Shown here piece by piece: positions 1 to 7,242 of a stretch of 14,308 bases of DNA. How positions within the stretch are numbered: position 1 is the stretch's first letter; the number at the start of each line of letters is the position of its first letter. A model generated the notes under the pieces. It was not told the DNA's origin and ran no database searches. It worked only from the letters and a program-made list of their open reading frames with translations. The DNA is from Nitrospirota bacterium (GTDB lineage: Bacteria; Nitrospirota; Thermodesulfovibrionia; Thermodesulfovibrionales; Dissulfurispiraceae), in the NCBI GenBank assembly GCA_013349595.1, contig DUZI01000013.1, forward strand, positions 1 to 14,308, written 5' to 3'. The translations under genes were made by a program, and so were the position numbers.

Positions 1-380
1 GATATTTTAACGGAAAAATCAACATTCATATATATTTTTTTAAAAGACATAATGAATGAAGGTAATAGATATATACCAGGAATGTTACTTGCACCTATAA
101 CAATCTCTCCATCAACATTTGACTTTGAAAGAGCAACAGTTTCTTTTATATTCTCTGCCCTTTCAAGTAAGTCAATAACAAGTGGATAAATTTTATCAGC
201 TTCAGTGGTAGGGACTATAGTTCTACCAAGTCTGTCAAAGAGTTTGCAATTAAGCTCTTCTTCCAATGCCTTGATATGATCACTCACAGTTGGTTGTGTA
301 AGATTGACTACTTCTGATGCCTTTGAGAAACTTTTGTTTTTATAAACTGTCATAAAAATATTTAACTGGTGCAAATCCAT
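1..380 (-). CDS. LysR-family transcriptional regulator, N-terminal 126 residues (cut by window edge)
   Basis: The reading frame opens at ATG 380 and runs off the left edge, so only about the first 40% of a usual LysR protein (about 300 residues) is present. Residues 1-60 form the winged helix-turn-helix; visible marks are MDLHQLNIF, SFSKASEVVNLTQPTVSDHI and LFDRLGR. Residues 60-90 look like the linker helix, and the effector-binding domain begins near residue 91 (GEIVIGASNIPGIYLLP). That IPG-Y-LP pattern resembles the selenium-metabolism-associated LysR group; this is from memory and tentative. The start is supported by AAAGGAG five bases upstream of the ATG. The gene follows ribF after 12 bases and is probably the last, or a late, gene of the leftward operon. 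Its targets cannot be read from this window. Confidence 0.9.
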   Translation of the reverse strand, partial: MDLHQLNIFMTVYKNKSFSKASEVVNLTQPTVSDHIKALEEELNCKLFDRLGRTIVPTTEADKIYPLVIDLLERAENIKETVALSKSNVDGEIVIGASNIPGIYLLPSFIMSFKKIYMNVDFSVKI

Positions 381-392
381 TTTAACTCCTTT

Positions 393-1352
393 CTAATCTA
401 AAAATAATTGAGCCTTCTCAACCTTGAGTATCTCTTTTGCAATCTGTATATCCTTTAAAATCCTATCTCTTAATAAGTTAATATCATTAAAACAAATCTC
501 CTCACGAATTTTCTTTATAAAGTGAAGCCTCAAATCCTTACCTAATAAATCCTTATGGTAATTAAATAAATGTACCTCATAGCTCCTAAAGTCATTACCA
601 AAGGTTGGATTTTTACCTATATTTGCAACTCCATCAAATACTTTTTTCTTTCCATTATCAAGTAACGATACCTTCACCACATAGACTCCATCTGCAGGTG
701 TGAGTTCATGTGTTGTTTGTATATTAGCAGTTGGCACCTTTAGGATACTTTCACCCCTGCCTGTGCCTTTTATTACCTTGCCATTTATATGATAAACCCT
801 TCTTAAAAGATTATTTGCTTCTTTTACCTTTCCTTTACTTATAAGTGTCCTAATCCTACTGCTACTTGCCACATTTTTTTTGATTTTCTTTACCCTTAAC
901 ACTTTGACAAAAAAATCATATCTTTTACCCTTTTTTCTCAATAAATCTGTATCACCCTTTTTAGCCTTACCAAATACATAACCATGTCCTACTACAATAC
1001 CCTTTATCTTTAATCTTTTAACAAGATATTCTTCGATAAAATTAGATGCCTCTATATTTGCAAAAGATCTATCAAAGCTAATAACTATTAATACCTTAAT
1101 CCCTACCCTTTTAAGGAGCTTAATCTTGTCCTCAAGGGTAGTAATCATCTTTAAATCCCTTTCAGGTGCAAGGACTTTTAATGGATGAGGATCAAAGGTG
1201 ATTACTGTTGGTGTGCCTTTAATCTCCTTTGTTTTTTCCATGAGGGCGTTAAAAATCTTTTGATGTCCTAAATGAATCCCGTCAAAATTACCAATTGTAA
1301 CAACTGCACTTTTAATCTTTACTGGTTCCGTAAGGTTATTTATTATTACCAT
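393..1352 (-). CDS. ribF: Bifunctional riboflavin kinase / FAD synthetase
   Basis: This cytoplasmic enzyme phosphorylates riboflavin to FMN and adenylates FMN to FAD. The N-terminal FMN adenylyltransferase domain shows TIGNFDGIHLGHQ (residues 19-31), TFDPHP (52-57), the GHGYVFGKAKKGD segment (122-134, usually GYDFRFG...GD) and SSSRIR (163-168). The C-terminal riboflavin kinase domain begins near 185, with PTANI at 207-211, DGVYVVKV at 221-228 and NIGKNPTFG at 244-252. Length is 319 residues, normal for the family. I choose ATG 1352, which has GAAAGGA about seven bases upstream; a TTG at 1367 would add five residues. The start lies 17 bases inside the 3' end of coaE, which suggests coupled translation. 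The segment before PTANI (ESILKV) departs from the common LGF/LGR form, but the core PTAN is intact. Confidence 0.95.
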   Translation of the reverse strand: MVIINNLTEPVKIKSAVVTIGNFDGIHLGHQKIFNALMEKTKEIKGTPTVITFDPHPLKVLAPERDLKMITTLEDKIKLLKRVGIKVLIVISFDRSFANIEASNFIEEYLVKRLKIKGIVVGHGYVFGKAKKGDTDLLRKKGKRYDFFVKVLRVKKIKKNVASSSRIRTLISKGKVKEANNLLRRVYHINGKVIKGTGRGESILKVPTANIQTTHELTPADGVYVVKVSLLDNGKKKVFDGVANIGKNPTFGNDFRSYEVHLFNYHKDLLGKDLRLHFIKKIREEICFNDINLLRDRILKDIQIAKEILKVEKAQLFLD

Positions 1353-1935
1353 TAGCCATCCTTTCAAGTTGTATATATATTTTTTTTACCTCCTCTTTGA
1401 GGTGATTTTCATCAGAATTATTTTCAATTATAAAATCTGAAAGTTCATTCTTTTGGCGATAAGGCATTTGAGAATTGAGCCTATTGATTGCATCTTGCTC
1501 TTTGTAACCTCTCTTTATTAACCTCTGTATTGCCAAGTCAGGACGAGAAAAGACATTTATTATATAATCAAACTTGTCTTCGTAATGACATTCAAAGATA
1601 AGTGCTGCCTCTATGAATAGGAATTTTCTATCTGAATTTTCCCTTTTAATGCCATCAATCCTTTCAAAAATCAGTGGATGGAGGATTTTTTCCAATTGCT
1701 GTCTCTTCTCACTGTCATTAAAGACAATTTCTGCAATTACCTTCTTGTTAATTACACTGTTACTTATGATTTCCTCTCCAAATAAACCTAAAAGTTCTTG
1801 TCTAACATAACCTTCATTTAATAAATCATTTACTATCTCATCTGTATCAACAACTAAGGCTTCTAACTCTCTAAAGAACTTCCCCACAGTGCTTTTGCCC
1901 ATTCCTATATTGCCAGTTATACCAATTACCTTCAT
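1336..1935 (-). CDS. coaE: Dephospho-CoA kinase
   Basis: Catalyses the last step of coenzyme A synthesis, ATP-dependent phosphorylation of the ribose 3'-hydroxyl of dephospho-CoA. The P-loop GNIGMGKST is at residues 8-16. VVDTDEI (28-34) corresponds to the family DAD motif, with threonine in the middle position. HPLIFERI and the later EAALIFE segment correspond to the substrate-binding and lid regions, and the C-terminal RLNSQMPYRQKNELSDFIIENN is typical. At 199 residues it has the usual length. ATG 1935 lies two bases past the mutS stop and no Shine-Dalgarno sequence is visible, so translation probably depends on coupling with mutS. Its 3' end overlaps ribF, another cofactor enzyme. Confidence 0.96.
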   Translation of the reverse strand: MKVIGITGNIGMGKSTVGKFFRELEALVVDTDEIVNDLLNEGYVRQELLGLFGEEIISNSVINKKVIAEIVFNDSEKRQQLEKILHPLIFERIDGIKRENSDRKFLFIEAALIFECHYEDKFDYIINVFSRPDLAIQRLIKRGYKEQDAINRLNSQMPYRQKNELSDFIIENNSDENHLKEEVKKIYIQLERMANGNNK

Positions 1936-1937
1936 TG

Positions 1938-4517
1938 TTAAGATAACAACGCACTGTTCTTTAATTCTTTGAGTTTTTTTAATGCCTTTTGTGGTGTCAT
2001 AGCATCAATGTCAAGTTTTTGCAGTTGCTCTTGAATTGAGTCATAATCAGGAAAGAGTTTCATTTGAATGTGATGAACTTTTTGGGAATCAGTCTTCTTC
2101 TTTTCAAGTTCCTTTAGAACCTCTTTTGCCCTTATTATAACCCTTTCAGGAATGCCAGCAAGCCTTGCAACCTGAATACCATAACTTTTATCAGCTACCC
2201 CTTTTTCAACCTTTCGCATAAATACAATACTGTCTCCCCACTCTTTTACAACTACATTGTAGTTTCTGACTCCATCATTATTCCTTTGTAATTCAGTTAA
2301 TTCATTATAGTGGGTAGCAAATAGCGTCCTTGCCTTAACTGTTGATAATAGAAATTCTGCAATAGCCCATGCAATACTTATCCCATCGTAAGTGCTTGTA
2401 CCACGACCTATTTCATCAAGGATTATAAGGCTTTTTGATGTGGCATTATTAAGTATATTTGCAGTCTCAAGCATCTCTACCATAAAGGTGCTTTGACCTT
2501 GTGATATATAATCAGAGGCGCCAATCCTTGTAAATATTCTATCGGTAATGCCAACTGTAGCGCTTGCAGCAGGAACAAATGAACCAATTTGCGCCATAAG
2601 GGTTATAATTGCAGTCTGACGCATAAAGGTTGATTTCCCCGCCATGTTAGGACCTGTAATGATTAACATCCTGTTATCCTCTGAATCAATCAATACATCA
2701 TTGGCAACAAAGGCTTTATCTGTATCGTCTAAAAGGCTTTCCCTTATCATCCTTTCAACAACTGGGTGTCTCCCATCTATAATCTCAATCTTATCATCGT
2801 CATTAACAATAGGTCTTACATAATCATTTCTCTTTGCCACTGTTGCTAAGGCAAGGTAAAAATCAATTAGTGCAATCGTATTAGCAGTATCAAAGAGAGA
2901 CTTGGTAAATCTCTGCATCCTGTTTAGGATTTGTTGATACACCTCTGCTTCCAATTCCTTTAATCTCTCTTCAGCATTTAAAACCTTTGTTTCATAGGTC
3001 TTTAAATCAGGCGTGATAAATCTCTCACAATTTGATAGGGTTTGTTTTCTAATGTAATCAGGAGGCACAAGGTGAAGATTGGGATTAGTTACCTCAATGT
3101 AATAACCAAAGACCTTGTTATAGCCTACTTTTAATGATAGTATACCTGTTTTGTGCTTCTCTTCAATCTCTAAATTAGCAATGTAATCCTTTGCATCTTT
3201 TGATATTGCCCTCAAATCATCAATCTCTTCATTAAAACCTTTTTTGATAATTCCTCCCTCTTTGATTGAAGTTGGGGGATTATCAGCAATACTTATATCA
3301 ATAAGTTCATAAAGTTCTCTTAGATCAGGGATGGATTTTCCAAGTTCTGATATAAGGATGTTTTTTGAGTTTAACAGTGATTTCCTTATCTTTGGTAACA
3401 ATGATAAGGAGTTTTTTAATGCTTGTAAGTCTTTTGGCGTGGCATTACTGGAGATAACTTTTGATGTTAGTCTCTGTAAATCATTAAAATTTCTCAATAT
3501 AGTGCGGAGTTCTTCCATAATCACATAATCTTGCACAAAGGAATTAACTGCAATTAATCTCTTATTTATTTCTTCAACTGATATGAGTGGTTTAGTTATT
3601 GCCCCCCTCATAAACCTTGCACCCATTGCAGTTTGCGTTTGATCAAGAACCCAGATTAATGAAGACTTCTCAGAGCCATTTTTTAGATTTGAGGTAAGTT
3701 CAAGATTTCTCTTTGTTGCAGAATCAAGATACATATAATCAGCAGGTCTAAGCACCTGTATTTTTTTAAATGGTAGGGTAACAAGGGTATCTGTGAGATA
3801 TTTAATCAAGACACCAGCAGAGATTATAGCCAAATGCATATTTTCACAACCAAAGGCTTCAAGAGAACTTACATTAAAAGTGCTTAAAAGTCTCTTATAA
3901 CTCTCTGCGTAATCAAAATACCAATCTTCATAATGGGTAACAAATATACCAAAATCTTTTTTCTCAAAAAATCCCTTCAAACTTGCGGGTATTAAAACCT
4001 CCTTTGGCTCATACCTTGTAATCTCATCATCAATAGAATCATTGCCTTGATAAACAATAAACTCACCTGTTGATAGGTCAGCCACTGTGATACCATAGAA
4101 GCCTTGTTTTAGAAAAATACTCATTATATAAACATTATCCTTTGAGTCTTCACCATAATAAGTCCCTGGTGTGATGACCTTTACTACCTCTCTTTGCACT
4201 ATACCCTTTGCAAGTTTAGAATCTTCAACCTGTTCACAAAGGGCAACCTTAAAACCTGCCCTGATTAACTTATTTATATACAAATCAGCAGAAAAAAAAG
4301 GGACACCACACATAGGAATTGGTTCTTCTTTGTTTTTATTTCTACTTGTTAAGGCAATCTGTAATATTGGGGCTACCTTTTTTGCATCTTCATCAAACAT
4401 CTCGTAAAAATCACCAAGCCTAAAAAAGATTATATGTTCAGGATAGTTCTCTTTTATAGAATAATATTGCTTCATTAATGGGGTAGTTTCAACGGTATTA
4501 ATCTTTTCTTCAGTCAT
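1938..4517 (-). CDS. mutS: DNA mismatch repair protein MutS
   Basis: Recognises mispaired and looped bases and uses ATP to start mismatch repair. The N-terminal mismatch-binding domain has the Phe-X-Glu motif in GDFYEMF (near residue 38). The C-terminal ATPase shows Walker A GPNMAGKST (about 621-629), the Walker B region LIILDEIGRGTSTYDG (about 694-709) and ATHYNEL. The end has the usual helical tail, so domains I-V appear complete. Length is 859 residues, normal for MutS1. The start ATG lies three bases after the pepF stop; the nearest AAGGAG is about 21 bases upstream, too far to be a standard ribosome site, so coupling is likely. No mutL is present in this window; the usual partner must lie elsewhere. 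Confidence 0.98.
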   Translation of the reverse strand: MTEEKINTVETTPLMKQYYSIKENYPEHIIFFRLGDFYEMFDEDAKKVAPILQIALTSRNKNKEEPIPMCGVPFFSADLYINKLIRAGFKVALCEQVEDSKLAKGIVQREVVKVITPGTYYGEDSKDNVYIMSIFLKQGFYGITVADLSTGEFIVYQGNDSIDDEITRYEPKEVLIPASLKGFFEKKDFGIFVTHYEDWYFDYAESYKRLLSTFNVSSLEAFGCENMHLAIISAGVLIKYLTDTLVTLPFKKIQVLRPADYMYLDSATKRNLELTSNLKNGSEKSSLIWVLDQTQTAMGARFMRGAITKPLISVEEINKRLIAVNSFVQDYVIMEELRTILRNFNDLQRLTSKVISSNATPKDLQALKNSLSLLPKIRKSLLNSKNILISELGKSIPDLRELYELIDISIADNPPTSIKEGGIIKKGFNEEIDDLRAISKDAKDYIANLEIEEKHKTGILSLKVGYNKVFGYYIEVTNPNLHLVPPDYIRKQTLSNCERFITPDLKTYETKVLNAEERLKELEAEVYQQILNRMQRFTKSLFDTANTIALIDFYLALATVAKRNDYVRPIVNDDDKIEIIDGRHPVVERMIRESLLDDTDKAFVANDVLIDSEDNRMLIITGPNMAGKSTFMRQTAIITLMAQIGSFVPAASATVGITDRIFTRIGASDYISQGQSTFMVEMLETANILNNATSKSLIILDEIGRGTSTYDGISIAWAIAEFLLSTVKARTLFATHYNELTELQRNNDGVRNYNVVVKEWGDSIVFMRKVEKGVADKSYGIQVARLAGIPERVIIRAKEVLKELEKKKTDSQKVHHIQMKLFPDYDSIQEQLQKLDIDAMTPQKALKKLKELKNSALLS

Positions 4518-4520
4518 TTT

Positions 4521-6311
4521 TTAAATAACTTTTAATCTCCTTGCTAAATTAAATGTATCATCAAGCAATTCTTCAATCTCAGAGAGTCCTTTTATCCAGA
4601 AACCTTTGTCTTTAATATTAATGTTAAATTTATTAAAAAGCACACTTGGCGATTCAGACAACCCTGCGGATAAGAAGTCTTTAACTTTTTCTAAATGTCT
4701 TTTATCTTCATTTACAAATCTTTGTAAAGATTTTGAAATCAAAAGACCACTTGCATAAGAATAAACATAAAAGAAGGTCCTAATATGCCCCCAATAGACC
4801 CACCAGTTCTCTGAACCCTTTGACTGTTCAACATATTTACCCATATAAAAAGCCATATGTCTCTGAAAGATAGAGCCAATCTCTTTCTTTGAAAGATAAC
4901 CCTTAATCCTAAACTCATTGTGTAGTTCCTGCTCAAATCTATAACAGGCTATTTGTCTAAAGATAGTTGAGACATCATCATTTAGTTTCTTTACCATAAT
5001 GGCAAGCCTTGTTTCATCATCTGCATCCTTCATTATCTCCCTTAAGACAAAGTCCTCCATAAAGGTACTTGCCACTTCTGCAGTACAAAGAGGAGTGCCA
5101 AAATTAATAGCCATTTGTTTCTTTTTTATTAATTCATTGTTGATACCATGACCTAACTCATGGGCAAGTGTCAAGACATCGTTCAGCTTATCGTTGTGAT
5201 TTAGCAATATATAAGTCGGCTGACTTATGAGGTGATGGGCACAAAAGGCACCACTACTTTTGCCCTTTTTAGGATATACATCAAAGCGACCCTTATTGAT
5301 AAACTCATTAAAAATATCATAAAACTCATCATCAAGTCCCTTCATAACCCTTGAGATAATTTCTATTGATTCGGCAAAGGTAAACTTCTTGTCAATCTTA
5401 CCATACTCAACATTCCTCTCGTGATATTTCAACTTTTTGACGCCTAACAATCGTGCCTTAAGCTCATAAAACCTTTCTGAAATATGGAAATGTTGACTAA
5501 CTGTATCAACAAGGGTATCAACAATCTCTGATTCAATATCATCATTTAAGTGTCTATCAAAGTCTGGACGAGGCATTTTTCTAATCTCGTCATCAACCTT
5601 TTTATTATGTAATATTGAATTGAGCTCATACTCGGCTGCATCAAGGAAATCACTTAATATTTTATTAAAAACACGTGCAGATTTATCACGGACAGACTTA
5701 TTCTTACTATTTAAAAGGCTTATAATCTCTGAAAAGGTCTTTTTTTCAACCTTGCCCTCTTCTGTCAATACATTTCTCTCTTGCTTAGATATAAAACTTG
5801 ATGTCATCCTTACCCAGTAAGAATAAGAAGAAGTTCTTTTAAGATTTATAATCCTTTCTTCCTCTTCAGAAAGCATATATTCTGCTTCTCTAAATGCCCT
5901 TTCAAGAAAGTGTTTGAAAGGTTCAAGGGGCTTATAATTTAGAAAATCACTTTGAATTTTTTTTGGTATCTTAGAAATGTTTAAATAGAAAAAATGAATA
6001 TCATTTTGAATCCTCTTACTGAAGTCATCAATCTTATTAAGCCTTGCCTTTATATTCGTATCAGTTTTATCAAGCTGGCTTCTTAACCAATAATAATACC
6101 CCTCATCTCCATCAGTTCCATAATCTCTTAAAAGATTGTCATACTCATAAAGAGCCTCTTTAAGAATTTCAGTATTTGTTAGGTAATCTTTACGATCCTT
6201 CCACTTATTGATGAACTGGTAATTGGCATTCTCAATTGTCTTTCTTTTAATCTCATAATCTTCATCAGACCTATAAATATCACTAAAGTCCCATTTTAAT
6301 GATTGATTCAT
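4521..6311 (-). CDS. pepF: M3-family oligoendopeptidase (PepF-like zinc metallopeptidase)
   Basis: A cytoplasmic zinc peptidase that, by family, cleaves short peptides. The catalytic motif HELGH is at residues 384-388 (two zinc histidines and the glutamate base), and the third ligand is expected at E412 in TAEVASTFMED. The segment SGAFCAHH...PTYILLNHND before the motif is typical of the PepF/M3 group. The N-terminal 200 residues are helical and charged, as in PepF. Length is 596 residues, normal. There is no signal peptide. The start is supported by GAGGGG six bases upstream of ATG 6311, which overlaps the end of the cupin gene. The protein ends three bases before mutS. Natural substrates cannot be told from sequence. 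Confidence 0.95.
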   Translation of the reverse strand: MNQSLKWDFSDIYRSDEDYEIKRKTIENANYQFINKWKDRKDYLTNTEILKEALYEYDNLLRDYGTDGDEGYYYWLRSQLDKTDTNIKARLNKIDDFSKRIQNDIHFFYLNISKIPKKIQSDFLNYKPLEPFKHFLERAFREAEYMLSEEEERIINLKRTSSYSYWVRMTSSFISKQERNVLTEEGKVEKKTFSEIISLLNSKNKSVRDKSARVFNKILSDFLDAAEYELNSILHNKKVDDEIRKMPRPDFDRHLNDDIESEIVDTLVDTVSQHFHISERFYELKARLLGVKKLKYHERNVEYGKIDKKFTFAESIEIISRVMKGLDDEFYDIFNEFINKGRFDVYPKKGKSSGAFCAHHLISQPTYILLNHNDKLNDVLTLAHELGHGINNELIKKKQMAINFGTPLCTAEVASTFMEDFVLREIMKDADDETRLAIMVKKLNDDVSTIFRQIACYRFEQELHNEFRIKGYLSKKEIGSIFQRHMAFYMGKYVEQSKGSENWWVYWGHIRTFFYVYSYASGLLISKSLQRFVNEDKRHLEKVKDFLSAGLSESPSVLFNKFNINIKDKGFWIKGLSEIEELLDDTFNLARRLKVI

Positions 6312-6314
6312 TTA

Positions 6315-6692
6315 TTACCCCTCTTTATTATCAACATCTTCATAATTTTTTTTGACAAACCTTGGTGAACAAATAGCTAAAAAAACCAAATCATCGTTGC
6401 CTATGTTTTCTATGCTCTGTACAGTTTCAGGTGGAAAAAGGACTACATCTCCCTTGCTTACTATTTCAGGTGGATTGTTATCTACATATACCATTCCGCT
6501 ACCCCTAAGTATCACATACCTTTCAAAGGTATCAATAAGCCTGTGTCTCCTTGTTTTAACCCCCATAGGCACCCGTGCCATTACAATAGATACCGCCTCA
6601 TCATATTCAATATTAGAAAGTTCGTTAATATAACATCCTTCTTCAAAATAATACTCTTTTGTAGGGTCATATTTTAATATACCTTTAAACAT
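6315..6692 (-). CDS. Small cupin-domain protein
   Basis: A 125-residue single-domain cupin, probably first in the leftward operon. Cupin motif 1 maps to RRHRLIDTFERYVILRGSG (residues 48-66): one histidine (H50) and the glutamate (E57) are present, but arginine stands where the first metal histidine is usual. Motif 2 maps to GDVVLFPPETVQSIENIG (81-98), where Q92 replaces the usual histidine. The fold is therefore clear, but the standard four-ligand metal site is incomplete, which argues for ligand binding or a non-standard metal site rather than a typical metal-dependent enzyme. The substrate is unknown. Upstream of ATG 6692 there is only a weak purine run (AGAGAG) and no convincing promoter boxes. 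The gene is three bases from pepF. Confidence 0.85.
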   Translation of the reverse strand: MFKGILKYDPTKEYYFEEGCYINELSNIEYDEAVSIVMARVPMGVKTRRHRLIDTFERYVILRGSGMVYVDNNPPEIVSKGDVVLFPPETVQSIENIGNDDLVFLAICSPRFVKKNYEDVDNKEG

Positions 6693-6795
6693 AAACTCTC
6701 TCTTTTTTTGATAAATTGCTGAATTCTGTCCTCCCCAACATTATTTTACCTAAAACACCATCCTTTTTTTCATGTTTTTTTGTACAAAAGATATA

Positions 6796-7035
6796 CCCAA
6801 ATACAGCGATAAGGATGGGGCTCTGAAGTAAATAGCGATGTTTTGACAACAGTTCTTTGCAACTGGAGCGTTAAACAGCCGTAAGTGTTTGAACCCAAAG
6901 GAATGGGGTCCCCAAAAAATCGCAAGACTTTTTGGGGGTGGTAGTTGAGTTTTGCGGCTGTAGCGAAAGGGGCATTAAAACTGTCAAAACATAGCTCCTG
7001 AACTTAAGAGCCCCATCCTTATCGCTGTATTTGGG
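6796..7035 (+). repeat. 240-bp foldback element, copy 1 (perfect 29-bp terminal inverted repeats)
   Basis: The left end 6796-6824 (begins cccaaatacagcgataagg) is the exact reverse complement of 7007-7035. Pairing continues inward: 6834-6854 matches 6979-6996 apart from a 3-base bulge and one mismatch (shared gttttgaca core), acagccg near 6885 pairs with cggctgt near 6955, and a central hairpin pairs 6910-6918 with 6929-6937. The whole element can thus fold into one long, bulged hairpin. It is visibly richer in GC than its surroundings (left arm about 45% by hand count). It lies in the divergent spacer between the cupin gene and lysS and has no credible coding frame. A second copy lies at 12209-12436. 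It may be a MITE-like element or a structured RNA; strand is given by similarity of arms only. Confidence 0.9.
6910..6937. repeat. Apical hairpin of foldback copy 1
   Basis: CCCCAAAAA pairs with TTTTTGGGG around a ten-base loop. It forms the tip of the long foldback. The preceding ggggt could pair with the same cccc run, so two local folds compete. Copy 2 lacks this perfect hairpin; its centre is shorter and changed, so the tip is the least conserved part of the element. Confidence 0.7.
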
Positions 7036-7142
7036 TTTTGCTTTATTCTTTATAATGCAATGCCTTTTGCTAAAGTTTCTCAAGATTTCTTTTATTAAGT
7101 TGTCGTATAAAATTTTTCACCAACCCTTCCTATCGCTATTTT

Positions 7143-7149
7143 AAGGAGG
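7143..7149 (+). promoter_or_regulatory. Orphan Shine-Dalgarno-like AAGGAGG
   Basis: A perfect ribosome-binding consensus lies 93 bases upstream of the lysS ATG, too far to serve it. Downstream only TTG codons are in range: 7153, which opens 15 codons, and 7160, which opens 31 codons and runs past the lysS start. Neither encoded peptide is recognisable. The rest of 7036-7242 holds the lysS promoter and no supported gene. It may be chance, a relic, or the start of a tiny leader peptide. Confidence 0.3.
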
Positions 7150-7204
7150 AATTTGTCTCTTGACTTTTGCACATCAGTTCTTTTGCTCTCCTACTCTTAA
7201 TAAT

Positions 7205-7234
7205 TTGACTAAAGGCACAACTGACCACTATAAT
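7205..7234 (+). promoter_or_regulatory. Sigma70-type promoter of lysS, predicted leaderless transcript
   Basis: A -35 box TTGACT (7205-7210) and a perfect -10 box TATAAT (7229-7234) are separated by 18 bases. Transcription would start around 7240-7243, which is at or within a few bases of the lysS ATG at 7243. No Shine-Dalgarno sequence precedes that ATG, which fits a leaderless mRNA. Confidence 0.75.
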
Positions 7235-7242
7235 TTACCCCT

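Noticed and set aside
6693..6795. A promoter for the leftward operon
   Set aside because: A TAAAAT-like -10 is present on the minus strand near 6745, but no acceptable -35 box lies at proper distance, so no promoter was called.
6796..7035. Foldback copy 1 as a simple intrinsic terminator
   Set aside because: It lies between divergent genes, not after a gene end, and is far longer than a terminator, with nested stems and no terminal T-run.
6871..7083. A minus-strand open frame of about 70 codons in the divergent spacer
   Set aside because: It lies mostly inside the foldback element, has low-complexity content unlike any protein family, and no equivalent intact frame exists in copy 2.
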